64,000 nt of DNA. Source: Hymenopus coronatus. Taxonomy: Eukaryota; Arthropoda; Insecta; Mantodea; Hymenopodidae. The DNA lies in contig CM060893.1 of the NCBI GenBank assembly GCA_030762935.1, positions 14,204,897 to 14,268,896 on the forward strand, written 5' to 3'. Of the stretch, positions 33,901 through 38,035 are shown one piece after another. A program made the position numbers and the translations under genes. The notes under the pieces are model-generated. The model worked only from the letters and a program-made list of their open reading frames with translations, did not search any database and was not told the origin of the DNA. Every line of letters begins with the position of its first letter. The stretch's first letter is position 1.

Positions 33901-33993
33901 GTGGTGATTGACGATTCTGCAGTAAAGACTTTGTTGAACAATCAAACTGTAGATGAAGTGATTTTGCATGTGCTGAGACTTGCAAAATCTTAA
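3317..33993 (+). CDS. C2H2 zinc-finger protein, 3' part of a nine-exon gene (span; exons listed separately)
   Basis: Nine exons join in phase into 537 codons ending at TAA 33991-33993. The product has a degenerate cysteine cluster (CHCCGE), then 12 C2H2-type fingers of the form C-x2-C-x12-H-x3-5-H (the third ends in Cys), and a C-terminal region of about 150 residues without fingers. Several fingers are joined by HTGEKP-like linkers, typical of DNA-binding arrays, so a nuclear DNA-binding role, probably in transcription, follows from family knowledge. Splice phases agree at every join (1,0,1,0,1,0,1,1,0). The first visible exon starts in phase 1, so the 5' end (start codon, any N-terminal domain) lies left of the window. 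Introns are heavily loaded with transposons. I do not recognise the orthologue; twelve fingers would fit a ZBTB11-like protein, but that is a guess. Confidence 0.85.
3499..3667 (+). CDS. Zinc-finger gene exon (fingers 1 and 2)
   Basis: The acceptor TGTTTCAG ends at 3498; the donor GTCAGT begins at 3668. It encodes two fingers: [19 protein letters not shown] followed by RRVIH, and [19 protein letters not shown] followed by MYTH. It ends at HTG with one base of the next codon (phase 1), the common place for introns in the linker between fingers. The second finger has Cys in place of the usual Phe in its core (DARCPD). Confidence 0.85.
3668..4089. other. Intron, nothing recognised
   Basis: AT-rich intron sequence between the exon at 3499 and the repeat A copy at 4090. 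No motif is visible. Confidence 0.4.
4090..4990 (+). repeat. Repeat A, near full-length copy
   Basis: It shares, in order, TTACTTTCTCTA near the left end, a TATTCCACCC block, a block matching 'aaaccaaacttggtatttaagtt', a CCCCCACCCCAAA block, ATATCTTGAATTTTCTGGGA, a GAACATTCTGCTAATGTTT block and a TAGAGAAAGTCA right end with copies listed elsewhere. The two ends carry a short inverted match (ACTTTCTCTA). There is no coding potential. It ends about 250 bp upstream of the exon at 5242. Confidence 0.8.
5242..5360 (+). CDS. Zinc-finger gene exon (finger 3, start of finger 4)
   Basis: The acceptor TATTTACAG ends at 5241; the donor GTAAAT begins at 5361. It encodes [19 protein letters not shown] and then [10 protein letters not shown], a C2H2-like finger whose last ligand is Cys rather than His (C2HC). 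It then runs through a linker into YPCQ, the first half of the next finger, completed by VCGRMF in the exon at 8121 (C-x2-C across the splice). The phase is 1 in and 0 out. Confidence 0.9.
5420..5560 (+). repeat. Repeat A, 5' fragment
   Basis: Matches the left part of the family (GATACCCAGATATCACTGGA block, then GGGTGCCCTGTACCC and a GTGTGGGT-rich stretch). Confidence 0.6.
5660..5925 (+). pseudogene. Transposase C-terminal relic (IS630/Tc1-mariner type, tentative)
   Basis: A 69-codon frame at 5678-5887 ends with a segment reading [20 protein letters not shown], resembling the tail of IS630/Tc1-mariner-type transposases in which an '(A)I..WP.R...C...G.HF' block closes the protein. AATAAA signals follow at 5911-5930. 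No catalytic core is attached. The assignment rests on recall of the family pattern. Confidence 0.4.
6190..6640 (+). pseudogene. Mariner-like transposase relic with internal deletion
   Basis: From about 6190 a frame reads [20 protein letters not shown] and then [19 protein letters not shown], matching the N-terminal helix-turn-helix of a mariner subgroup (pattern KLGKS.TETF..L...YG...MSR..VFEW). It stops at a TAG near 6402. About 80 bp further on, 6490-6620 encodes [20 protein letters not shown], the degenerate SPDLAP.DFFLFP motif near the third catalytic Asp. Here that Asp is Asn (PPNF). The catalytic centre in between is deleted. Confidence 0.75.
6641..6815 (+). repeat. tRNA-derived SINE (family C)
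   Basis: A B-box-like AGGTTCGATTCC lies at 6680-6691, followed by a CCGGCTGGGAC extension and a body containing GAGTCTGGAAGTATGA and GAGTGAATGAGTGTG. The same body occurs at 40860-41055 and, weakly, at 63005-63165. The B box and dispersed related copies identify a Pol III-derived SINE rather than a tRNA gene. Confidence 0.7.
6816..7139. other. Intron, nothing recognised
   Basis: No motif visible. Confidence 0.3.
7208..7720. repeat. AAC/AAG-rich microsatellite with a 21-bp higher-order unit
   Basis: About 510 bp of AAC, AAG and AAT trinucleotides. Between about 7310 and 7405 a 21-bp unit containing ACACGAACAACAACAAGAAG is repeated about five times. Long frames open on both strands (Arg/Thr-rich plus, Cys/Leu/Val-rich minus) are a by-product of the triplet composition and are not genes. 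Confidence 0.95.
7722..7970 (+). repeat. tRNA-derived SINE (family B)
   Basis: An A-box-like TAGCGTGGTGGTAGCATG at 7732-7749 and a B-box-like GAGTTTGAATC at about 7774 are followed by a body ending CAGGTTAAAGGACGTTAA and an A-rich AAT-repeat tail. A sister copy lies at 63255-63500, and a partial one at 61555-61690. Confidence 0.8.
8121..8277 (+). CDS. Zinc-finger gene exon (end of finger 4, finger 5)
   Basis: The acceptor TTGTTATAAG ends at 8120; the donor GTAACA begins at 8278. It encodes [20 protein letters not shown], completing finger 4 begun at YPCQ in the previous exon, then a basic linker (QVKRKKK) and finger 5 [19 protein letters not shown] followed by LRTHTG. The phase is 0 in and 1 out. 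The basic KRKKK could be part of a nuclear localisation signal (inference). Confidence 0.92.
8310..8735 (+). repeat. Repeat A, 5' half
   Basis: Contains the family blocks GATTTTATATCAAGCTTTAA-like, GAGGCTCCCTCATTGCCCC-like, the C-rich AATCTCCCAACCCCAAAGTA and ATATCTTGAATTTTTGTA. A poly-G run lies at about 8444-8458. The copy is cut short by a LINE at 8740. Confidence 0.75.
8740..9385 (+). mobile_element. LINE 3' end (Jockey/CR1-like reverse transcriptase tail)
   Basis: The frame at 8743-9072 reads [20 protein letters not shown] and then [15 protein letters not shown], continuing in a shifted frame with [14 protein letters not shown]. This is the C-terminal block after reverse transcriptase in Jockey/CR1-type elements (pattern 'YG...WG.S......L.LQKK.IRI..'). 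It is 5' truncated, frameshifted at about 9060, and ends in an AT-rich AATAAA-containing tail near 9370. The same block, from another subfamily, is at 25407-25975. Confidence 0.8.
9595..10100 (+). mobile_element. Degraded LINE C-terminal fragment with a CCHC-like knuckle
   Basis: The plus-strand translation around 9640-9830 contains [16 protein letters not shown] followed by a stop and then KELRIWREI. It is a decayed version of [19 protein letters not shown]...IWRKK at 60200-60280, so both derive from one non-LTR element group. The knuckle has lost its His and last Cys. Purine-rich sequence continues to about 10100. Confidence 0.6.
10286..11508 (+). mobile_element. Mariner transposon, near full-length, inactive
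   Basis: TA duplications lie at 10286-10287 and 11507-11508. Imperfect TIRs (GGGTTGACTGATAAGTCCCG left; GGGTCGGTTGATAAGTCCCG right, minus strand) bound 1.2 kb. The transposase starts at about 10457 ([13 protein letters not shown]) and is broken by stops and shifts. Recognisable blocks are [38 protein letters not shown] and [20 protein letters not shown]. The first Asp (MDITW) and third (APSDYH) of the catalytic triad remain. The second, normally in an HQDNA-like motif, is replaced (FPYYNVLAH). It lies in the intron before the exon at 11601, in sense orientation. Confidence 0.92.
11601..11710 (+). CDS. Zinc-finger gene exon (finger 6, start of finger 7)
   Basis: The acceptor TTTTACAG ends at 11600; the donor GTCAGT begins at 11711. 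It encodes [20 protein letters not shown] and then KKHRRMH, a full finger with a canonical TGERP linker, and ends at YECKE. The finger is completed by CLAKF at 21781, giving C-x2-C across a 10-kb intron. The phase is 1 in and 0 out. Confidence 0.93.
11711..13592. other. Intron, nothing recognised apart from a short duplication
   Basis: AT-rich intron DNA. The only structure seen is the 42-bp tandem duplication listed at 12861-12944. Confidence 0.4.
12861..12944. repeat. Perfect 42-bp tandem duplication
   Basis: Two adjacent identical 42-bp copies, starting TCAAAAGATAAGTGCCTAAT at 12861 and 12903. Perfect identity in otherwise decayed intron DNA points to a recent slippage or duplication event. 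Confidence 0.95.
13593..13630. repeat. Penelope-like tail remnant
   Basis: AAGTAAGTGATGCATTAGTG followed by TTACAAATTGACTCAA matches the terminal block of the Penelope-like family inserted at 13737-14485. Confidence 0.6.
13727..14495 (+). mobile_element. Penelope-like retroelement with GIY-YIG endonuclease, truncated
   Basis: The element is 13737-14485, flanked by a 10-bp duplication ATTTTTTGTT (13727-13736, 14486-14495). The ends are inverted copies of one tail: about 13780-13880 and 14398-14480. Between them the plus-strand frame reads [15 protein letters not shown], then [20 protein letters not shown], which carries the GIY and YIG landmarks of the endonuclease specific to Penelope-like elements, and then KVWENIYI and [20 protein letters not shown] stop precedes [12 protein letters not shown] and another follows WENIYI. 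The reverse transcriptase is missing, so the copy cannot be autonomous. Confidence 0.92.
14799..15179 (+). mobile_element. Penelope-like palindromic insertion, second family
   Basis: Arms 14799-14928 and 15059-15179 are reverse complements over about 120 bp, including GTAAGTTACTTTATTTCAAG and the GGACATGTTTTGGTGGC block. The spacer encodes [20 protein letters not shown] and then [15 protein letters not shown], the extreme C terminus of a Penelope-like protein (compare [21 protein letters not shown]). Thus only the tail and about 35 codons survive, with an inverted second tail attached. Confidence 0.85.
15180..16241. other. Intron, nothing recognised
   Basis: No coding or repeat structure that I can name. 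Confidence 0.35.
16242..17440 (+). mobile_element. Badly degraded mariner-like relic
   Basis: It begins with a TIR-like GAGGGTCATCCAACAAGTAA at 16242. Around 17380-17425 the plus strand reads [17 protein letters not shown], the mariner block 'GKVM..FWD..GI...D'. Interior sequence near 16500-16600 and 16860-17060 has scattered weak similarity only. The right end is replaced by a SINE on the opposite strand. Confidence 0.55.
17441..17724 (-). repeat. tRNA-derived SINE (family A), full length, minus strand
   Basis: Read on the minus strand it starts GCCCTCCGTGGTGTAATGGT (A box), has GGTTCAAACCCGG (B box) about 45 bp later, a GGAGGACAATGG end to the tRNA-like head, and a body with TTTTTTCGGGTGTAAATATT and CAGAGGCCTCTC. 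It matches the copy with target duplication at 43158-43455. Confidence 0.85.
17725..18129. other. Intron, nothing recognised
   Basis: No motif visible. Confidence 0.3.
18130..19070 (-). repeat. Repeat A, near full-length, minus strand
   Basis: 18210-19070 is a reverse-complement copy (AATTTTCTGAGAATAGCCTC block read in minus, GGGTTGGGGGGATTTTTCTC, TTTGGTATTTTGCC, GGGGACCCTAAAGCATATAT, then TAGAGAAAGTAAAAATCACA at its 5' end). At 18130-18190 a short piece in the opposite orientation is attached. A TA microsatellite (about 18901-18940) has grown inside. Confidence 0.8.
19071..20146. other. Intron, nothing recognised
   Basis: An open frame extends from the repeat A end to 19217 ([20 protein letters not shown]). 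It has no recognised motif, codon bias cannot be judged, and it is left uncalled. Confidence 0.3.
20147..20190 (+). repeat. SINE (family A) head fragment
   Basis: TTGCCCTCCGTGGTTTAATG followed by GTTACCATTCTGG matches the A-box half of the family A SINE. The B box and body are absent; repeat A follows. Confidence 0.6.
20195..20860 (+). repeat. Repeat A copy
   Basis: Lacks the left 100-150 bp of the family but has all later blocks, through TTTTTCTCGATTAGCATTAT and AGAGAAAGTCATGTGAGCGT at the right end. The splice acceptor of the next exon is about 920 bp away. Confidence 0.8.
20865..21130 (+). repeat. Dispersed repeat B
   Basis: The stretch CCATGCTTTGCCGTACCCAT, TTTGAAACTTACTTTTTCCC and AATATTAATATTTTGG is shared with 29390-29570 in the same order. 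Class unknown. Confidence 0.6.
21131..21780. other. Intron, nothing recognised
   Basis: AT-rich intron DNA leading to the splice acceptor at 21780. Confidence 0.3.
21781..21922 (+). CDS. Zinc-finger gene exon (end of finger 7, finger 8)
   Basis: The acceptor TGGGGACAG ends at 21780; the donor GTAACA begins at 21923. It encodes [20 protein letters not shown], completing finger 7, then [20 protein letters not shown] and AHIFHHTG (finger 8). The phase is 0 in and 1 out, again splitting the Gly codon of the inter-finger linker. Confidence 0.93.
22261..22381. repeat. 66-bp tandem duplication
   Basis: CTGTAGTATATAAACGTATG recurs at 22261 and 22327; the copies are nearly identical over about 55 bp (through CAAGTTCTATGCTCA). 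A T-rich spacer separates them. Confidence 0.9.
22430..23195 (+). repeat. Repeat A, diverged copy
   Basis: Recognisable by the GTACATGTTTCAAGG..CCCC start, ATTACCCCTACCCTAAACTA, ATATCTTGAATTTTTTGGCA and the right end AGAGAAAATCATGAATGTAA. More diverged than the copies at 4090 and 54170. Its right edge is about 30 bp upstream of the exon at 23226. Confidence 0.7.
23226..23405 (+). CDS. Zinc-finger gene exon (fingers 9 and 10)
   Basis: The acceptor TTATTGCAG ends at 23225; the donor GTAAAT begins at 23406. It encodes [20 protein letters not shown] then KYIH (finger 9), the linker EGAKP, and [20 protein letters not shown] then ILH (finger 10), ending TGIK plus one base (phase 1). Both fingers have all ligands and the conserved Phe and Leu. 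Confidence 0.95.
23406..23714. other. Intron, nothing recognised
   Basis: The coding frame remains open for about 100 bp past the splice donor, but this is intron read-through. Confidence 0.3.
23715..23890 (+). repeat. tRNA-derived SINE (family D)
   Basis: Carries GTAGCTCAATGGTTACAGCA (A box) and a weak B-box relic TGTTAAAATCCTGGCTG, then a body ending GCCACTATTTATATTTTGAG that is shared with family C at 40980-41020. A better copy is at 58645-58770. Confidence 0.7.
24030..24505 (+). repeat. Repeat A, left half
   Basis: CCAAAAATTCAACCAAGATT through AAATGTAGATCTCGTTAAAA matches the left two-thirds of the family. The copy continues at 25186 after an insertion. Confidence 0.75.
24506..25185. 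mobile_element. About 680-bp insertion of unknown type inside repeat A
   Basis: This stretch interrupts a repeat A copy whose two halves (24030-24505 and 25186 onward) are otherwise in order. I found no TIR, tail or coding sequence in it and no clear target duplication. It is called an insertion only because the host repeat is collinear on either side. Confidence 0.4.
25186..26085 (+). repeat. Repeat A, right half, split by a LINE
   Basis: 25186-25406 and 25975-26085 match successive parts of the family (TTAACTATCACTTTAGCTTG..., GATAATGTTTATCTTGATTG, then AAGAATAATCTTTGATAAGA and AGTAGAGAAAGTCTTGTGGA). The right edge is about 75 bp upstream of the exon at 26159. Confidence 0.75.
25407..25975 (+). 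mobile_element. LINE 3' end (Jockey/CR1-like), inserted in repeat A
   Basis: The frame to 25789 reads [20 protein letters not shown] then [20 protein letters not shown], and further on [16 protein letters not shown]. This is the region after the catalytic domain of a Jockey/CR1-type reverse transcriptase (pattern 'YF.Y.HS.L.YGI..WG', then 'LQKK.IRII', then 'H.Y.TR'). It is 5' truncated and has an ATT-repeat 3' tail (25964-25976), as usual for target-primed insertions. Confidence 0.88.
26159..26235 (+). CDS. Zinc-finger gene exon (finger 11)
   Basis: The acceptor TGTTTCAG ends at 26158; the donor GTGAGT begins at 26236. It encodes [20 protein letters not shown] then LLTHTK, one complete finger in a 77-bp exon. 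The phase is 1 in and 0 out, so the last codon AAG is complete and joins GAG at 33433. Confidence 0.92.
26236..26880. other. Intron, mostly unrecognised
   Basis: The A-rich segment 26570-26700 (CCAAATACAAAATTACCTAA..., AAGACGACCCTCACATTTTT) resembles mobile-element edge sequence but cannot be classified. Confidence 0.3.
27449..27715. mobile_element. Penelope-like palindromic tail, third family
   Basis: TTGGAATCCTTGCTTTTGAC...CATTATCAACATAAATTTCC at 27509-27572 is repeated in reverse complement at about 27607-27672. The loop is near 27590. The CTAGTTTTGCAATGAATTCA block recurs singly at 59620-59640, and GAAGCTAGTAACAGTGAAGT recurs inverted at 60562-60592. Palindromic tails of this type match the other Penelope-like insertions here; no coding remains. 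Confidence 0.65.
27716..28069. other. Intron, nothing recognised
   Basis: No motif visible. Confidence 0.3.
28254..29138. mobile_element. TIR element of about 370 bp, host of a Penelope-like insertion
   Basis: 28254-28322 and 29070-29138 are inverted repeats of about 67 bp (outer end AGGTGTCTACAGATTATTGG on the left; AGGGTGTCTACAAATTATTG on the right, minus strand). Removing the nested Penelope-like element (28556-29069) leaves about 370 bp with no transposase, a MITE-like structure. No clear target duplication was found. Confidence 0.75.
28545..29069 (-). mobile_element. Penelope-like retroelement, 5'-truncated, minus strand
   Basis: An 11-bp duplication ATGATATGGGT flanks it (28545-28555, 29059-29069). 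The minus strand encodes the same truncated C-terminal protein as 31461-31930 ([20 protein letters not shown] start, [21 protein letters not shown]) with more disruptions. The tail at the left end carries the TTTAACAATTGAAAATTAGT block. It is the same family as 13737-14485. Confidence 0.9.
29390..29570 (+). repeat. Dispersed repeat B
   Basis: Shares CTTTGCCATTGCTGTACCCG, AAGTTTGAAATTTACTTTTT and AACATTAATATTTGG in order with 20865-21130. Confidence 0.6.
29571..29829. other. Intron, nothing recognised
   Basis: No motif visible. Confidence 0.3.
29830..30030 (-). mobile_element. Penelope-like C-terminal fragment, fourth family
   Basis: The minus strand reads [20 protein letters not shown] and then [20 protein letters not shown], ending in GGN and a stop near the tail GGACATGTTTCAGAGGC. 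The 'FNIPQGD..' stretch corresponds to [19 protein letters not shown] of the family at 31461-31930. Confidence 0.7.
30031..30520 (-). mobile_element. Penelope-like C-terminal fragment, fifth family
   Basis: Across frames the minus strand reads [20 protein letters not shown] and then [17 protein letters not shown], followed by a tail with GACCGGTTTCGGATAACAG on the plus strand and TGAGTCGGTTCTTGTAACAC. It lies directly beside the fourth-family fragment. A poly-C run is at about 30411-30426. Confidence 0.7.
30521..30829. other. Intron, nothing recognised
   Basis: No motif visible. Confidence 0.3.
31448..31943 (-). mobile_element. Penelope-like retroelement, 5'-truncated, inserted in gypsy
   Basis: A 13-bp duplication TCATGAGTAACAA flanks it (31448-31460, 31931-31943). 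The minus strand has one open frame of 137 codons: [60 protein letters not shown] and ending TMEAHGF. This is a GIY-YIG endonuclease with its C-terminal tail, uninterrupted but lacking the reverse transcriptase. It is the best-preserved protein of its family in the window. One ligand Cys seen in the 14-kb copy (NDCEK) is Arg here (NDREK). Confidence 0.93.
32475..32749. mobile_element. Penelope-like near-perfect palindrome, inserted in gypsy
   Basis: A 12-bp duplication AGGATAAATGAT flanks it (32475-32486, 32738-32749). The insert is a tail (about 32528-32633) followed at once by its reverse complement (about 32638-32736). The arms are about 100 bp, nearly identical, with only a few bases between them, and no coding. 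The left arm continues outward with the ATATATGGTGGACTTTGAGA block also found at 13740 and 28560. Confidence 0.93.
33433..33993 (+). CDS. Zinc-finger gene terminal exon (finger 12 and C-terminal domain)
   Basis: The acceptor TTTCATCAG ends at 33432; TAA is at 33991-33993. Finger 12 is [20 protein letters not shown] then RTKH. A Glu/Lys/Gln-rich helix follows ([20 protein letters not shown]), likely coiled coil, then a Ser/Thr-rich low-complexity stretch (about residues 65-95 of the exon), and a compact end region reading [20 protein letters not shown] ... [20 protein letters not shown] ... [14 protein letters not shown]. That end looks conserved and folded, but I do not recognise it as a named domain. 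GC content is clearly higher than in the flanking sequence, as expected for real coding DNA. Confidence 0.95.
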   Translation, partial: EPPRSCDECGRAFIRQDCLLRHMRTKHREMLEEILAEAEKKKLQQQLLSAAGNSSLPLDGFGAEPSSKEAQTTSGSSSTNDQSSSTTGTNTLAESVRELLALLVDEATLKAFGWPDAPVDRLLEAVIRRCGHQPVGPHDDLPYTDRLRENAKLLFTVVIDDSAVKTLLNNQTVDEVILHVLRLAKS

Positions 33994-34149
33994 TGTGAAC
34001 ATCACAATTTTCATAGCAAGAGTGCCTTATACAAGATGTATTGTTGTATCCTTATTATACAACTTGGGGTTCTGGTGTGCACTGTTGGCTAAAAACAACT
34101 CTATTTTGTAATTTATAACCCAAAAAGAATGTGTGCTGTATTTTTTAAA

Positions 34150-34283
34150 AATAAACATGCTTATAATGCAATATCCTTTACTGAATTGCCCTTGCAACCA
34201 AAGAAATGTATTGTGGTACATGAGATTAAGGTTTCGAAAGATTCTATGAGTTTACCTTTTCTGCCACCTACATATGTAATAAA
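34150..34283 (+). terminator. Candidate poly(A) signals of the zinc-finger gene
   Basis: AATAAA lies at 34150-34155 and again at 34278-34283, 157 and 285 bp after the stop codon. Which one is used cannot be told from sequence alone. Confidence 0.5.
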
Positions 34284-35409
34284 CTTATAAATAATACTTC
34301 CTTTTTTAAGGACTTACATTGATTGTATAAGCACAAAAAATGCATAAGCAATAAACATATAAATGAAAAATTGTGTAACTATAGGAATTCTGTCATGACT
34401 TCAACAAAAAATATATAAGGGTTAAAAAAATGTATAAATGTGAAATGTATAAACAACATTTTACTTTTTCATACCCAAATTTTTATTCACAATTTACAAC
34501 ATATTCATTGTATAGGAGTTGGAACAAAATTTGTCAGAACATTTAAAATTTGCTTGGAAATGAAACGTGAACAGAGCAATTAATAATTAACTGAAACTTG
34601 GCAGGAGAAAATGAATATGCTCATTTGATTTTTATTTCCATTAGGAACAAAATTCAAGCATGATGTAATCCAGTGCAACAGCCAAAACAGGATTAACATG
34701 TTTACATTAACATTTTCACTGCTAACACATTTTTAGGGAAGAAACCCCTCCTTGCTAGTTAAGACACTAAAATTGCAAAAAATCCAAAATTTGGTTTTGG
34801 TCAATAACATTTGGTCTTCAACTTTCAAGTTTAATATGCACTAATAACTAAAAAAAGTGAGTATAGTAATATGTTTCAAAATTTACAAAACAGGTCTCAC
34901 CAGGTGCTTCTACCTGCCCCGTGATCATCCAGGCATGCTGTACCACCAGTTATTTAATCTGGGGCCTCCCCATCCTAAACCACAGGCAAGATTAGAGCAC
35001 CCAGTGGGCCTCCCCATACCCCACAAACAGCATGTTTCCGGCCGTGAAATAGAGACTGTTTGGCTGCAGAGTGCAGTTTGACTTGGTCCAAATGGCTTGC
35101 AGTTATTCTTTACTTTATATATTCCTCAGAATTGGTGTAAATAGTCTGTGAGAGTTGACAGGTATTATTGATTTAAAAATTGCAGTAGGAAAATATGAAA
35201 TTCTAAAACTTATAATCACTCAAACCTATGGCCCAGTTATCTCGACTGTAGCACTGAAAGGGTTAATTTTTTGGTCAATATCTTGGCGATACAATGGTTT
35301 ATGCATTGATTTGTAAGAGCATAGTTCAATTCCTTATTAAGCCTGTGTTAAAACGTATTTCAATCATCTGCAGCTCAAGTAAAGGAATTATTTAAATATT
35401 ACAAAATTG
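34284..35409. other. Intergenic, nothing recognised
   Basis: A GC-richer patch at 34890-35090 has no coding motif that I recognise. Confidence 0.35.
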
Positions 35410-35535
35410 AAACCATTACAAGGGATATCTCAGAAATGGTTAACTCTGCAAAAAAATTGTTTTACATACATTGAGTGTTTTAACAAGATCTACATTTTTA
35501 ATATTGTAAATGTTTGTCATTCTCTTATGGTTTAC
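35410..35535 (-). repeat. Repeat A fragment, minus strand
   Basis: GATATCTCAGAAATGGTTAA through TTTTAACAAGATCTACATTT and CATTCTCTTATGGTTTA matches the inner right part of the family in reverse complement. Confidence 0.6.
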
Positions 35536-35574
35536 CATTGTGCGAAAGCCATCATCAGAAAAGCAAACTGTATA

Positions 35575-36770
35575 ATCGGCCACAAACCGTGGTTAAAGGC
35601 TTTGAGTGCAGGAGATTTCAGGAAGAAAACTTGTAAGATGCAGTGTCTCAGAAGCCATGGATAGAGGCTTTGAGTGTGGGAGATTTGAGGAACCAAAGTT
35701 GTATGATACAGTCTGCCACAAGCTATGAGTGGAGGCTCTGAGTGCAGCAGATTGAGAGAAAACCTGTATGATACAGGCAGCCACGGGCCATTGATGAAGG
35801 CTTTAAATGCAGGAGATTTGAGAAAGCCACCTGTATGATACAGGTAGCCACGGGCCATTGATGAAGGCTTTAAATGCAGGAGATTTGAGAAAGCCACCTG
35901 TATGATACAGGTAGCCACGGGCCATTGATGAAGGCTTTAAATGCAGGAGATTTGAGAAAGCCACCTGTATGATACAGGTAGCCACGGGCCATTGATGAAG
36001 GCTTTAAATGCAGGAGATTTGAGAAAGCCACCTGTATGATACAGGTAGCCACGGGCCATTGATGAAGGCTTTAAATGCAGGAGATTTGAGAAAGCCACCT
36101 GTATGATACAGGTAGCCATGGGCCATTGATGAAGGCTTTAAATGCAGGAGATTTGAGAAAGCCACCTGTATGATACAGGTAGCCATGGGCCATTGATGAA
36201 GGCTTTAAATGCAGGAGATTTGAGAAAGCCACCTGTATGATACAGGTAGCCATGGGCCATTGATGAAGGCTTTAAATGCAGGAGATTTGAGAAAGCCACC
36301 TGTATGATACAGGTAGCCACGGGCCATTGATGACTGTGAATGCAGGAGAAAACATGCATGATACAGTCAGCCACAACATATTGATGAAGGCTTTAAATTC
36401 AGGAGATATGAGAAAGCCAACCTGTATGATACAGGCAGCCATGGGCCATTGATGACTTGAATGCAGGAGATTTGAGAGAGCAAATCTGTGATCCAGTTGG
36501 CCACAAACCATCGATGATGGCTTTGAGTGAGGAATAATGAGAAAGCAAATGTATATAATACAATCAGCTACAAACCATTGATGAAGGCTTTCAATATGGA
36601 AGATTTGAGAAAGCAAACGCATATGATACATTCGACCATAAGTCATCTGTAAAGGCTTTGAGTGTGACAGATATGAGAAAGTAAACATGTGATAAGTTGG
36701 CCATAAGCCATTGATGAAGGTTTTAAATGCAGGAGATTTGAGAAAGCAATGTTTGATACAGTCCACGGTG
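35575..36770. repeat. 67-bp minisatellite, about 18 units
   Basis: The core (about 35785-36325) has about eight nearly identical 67-bp units of the form GGCCATTGATGAAGGCTTTA, AATGCAGGAGATTTGAGAAA, GCCACCTGTATGATACAGGT, AGCCACG. Older, diverged units extend it to 35575 on the left and 36770 on the right. Each unit contains the perfect 17-bp palindrome ACCTGTATGATACAGGT. Some units differ only by CACG versus CATG. Minus-strand open frames across it arise because 67 is not a multiple of three; they are not genes. Confidence 0.97.
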
Positions 36771-36998
36771 GAAATACATCATGTTGATGGTGAGTGACAC
36801 TGGGGTAAGTGAAAACAATTGTTTTTACAGAGTACTAGGTGACACACTGTAGTACTTAGCCTTCCCAGCATAATCAGAAGAAGAATAAAAAGGAAGGCTT
36901 GGGAAACCAAGAGAACTGGAGGCAATCAGCAACCAGGATATCCACTTGTGCTGGTGAAAGGTAAGTGCAGTAATTAGCCTTACTCTGAAAGTAATTCC
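36771..36998. other. Intergenic, nothing recognised
   Basis: No motif visible. Confidence 0.3.
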
Positions 36999-37146
36999 TG
37001 TGTTGTAGATTTATGGCACATAAAAGTACCTCAAGCCTGATTGAGAGGCCTCTGAGAAAAATTAAGTGGTCTTTCACACCCAATTTAGAATGGGATGCTG
37101 AGAACCACAGTAGTGAAAGAGCATCCATAAATAACATACCATTTAC
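36999..37146 (+). repeat. SINE (family A), 5'-truncated
   Basis: Only the 3' body is present: TGTGTTGTAGATTTATGGCA, AGGCCTCTGAGAAAAATTAA, AATTTAGAATGGGATGCTGA and CATCCATAAATAACATACCA. Confidence 0.8.
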
Positions 37147-37149
37147 ATT

Positions 37150-37652
37150 TTACAATCTCTGGTACATGTCACCTCTCCTGCCTGTCTCTTTGATGTCTTA
37201 ATGAAATCGCTCTCCCATCTCTTCACTGATAGACCAAGATTTTCCAGAAAGTGATCAAGATGAAACAAAGGAAGTGCAGTTTTAGGTTCATTCCAGACCC
37301 CAATTCTTTCAGTAACCCAACATCGTTTTCACTATTGCTTTGCACTGTTCAATGCTTTTCATTTCCTAGGAATTTCATCATGATGTCCCTCATTGAAATC
37401 CATGCAGCAAGCTCCATGTCTGTTTATTTGGTCTTTCAGTAGCTTTCTAACTTGTGGTCCATCAAAAATGCCTTCCTTGACCTTTTCACCTGATAAATGG
37501 GGAAACTTGCTTGCAATATACTGAAAACAAGGGCTACTGTTGTCCAAGTTCTTAACAAACTGCATCCTGTTTGTCCCTAGCTCTGCTTCCCTTTCACATA
37601 AATGACAATCAGTGTAGTCTGCTTGCTCTCGTAATGAAATACCACCCACCAA
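37150..37652 (-). pseudogene. Relic of a widespread repeated arthropod gene of unknown function
   Basis: The minus frame 37652-37359 ends with FPHLSGEKVKEGIFDGPQVR then KLLKD. About 60 codons on, in other frames, GSGMNLKLHFLCF and a decayed 'FPENLG...ER' segment follow. I recall these landmarks (GIF.GPQIR.L.KD; MSLK.HFL..HLD.FPENLG...GERFHQD) from a multicopy family of uncharacterised arthropod proteins that spreads like a transposon passenger. Frame shifts mark it as a pseudogene. It lies next to a truncated SINE. The family function is not known to me. Confidence 0.5.
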
Positions 37653-38035
37653 GTCACTACATACATCCCACCTGTACTAACGATATTTGATTCTATCCAA
37701 AACAGTTTGCGTTGTGATGTAATTTTTCTTTACGGAAATGGTATATGGCACAGGTATAGATGTTAGAATGTTTCTATTAAAGTAGTACAGCCTTTAAGCT
37801 CTTTTTAGAGAAATACAGTCTCCAATCTTCCGACTGGAGGTACCCATTTTAGCCATCTTGTAGTAGTAATAATAATTAGTAATTGAATGGTTAAGACTGT
37901 TCAACTATGAGGTCTGCACTTAAAAATAGATATGGCAAAAACCAGAGATAAAAGATCAATGTAAAAATAAATCGTAGCAAAAGTCGGAGATAAAATACAA
38001 CATACAAAACCAATCATGGCAAAAGCCAGAGACAA
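37653..38035. other. Intergenic, nothing recognised
   Basis: Short direct repeats of GGCAAAA(A/G)CCAGAGA occur near 37930-38030 (spacing about 40-50 bp), otherwise nothing. Confidence 0.35.

Noticed and set aside
35785..36325. CRISPR-like regular repeats
   Set aside because: The 67-bp units are contiguous with no unique spacers, and the genome is eukaryotic.
35532..36766. Series of minus-strand frames of 60-164 codons with a repeated peptide
   Set aside because: Generated by a stop-poor 67-bp tandem unit whose period is not a multiple of three; the same peptide appears in shifted frames, so this is a minisatellite.
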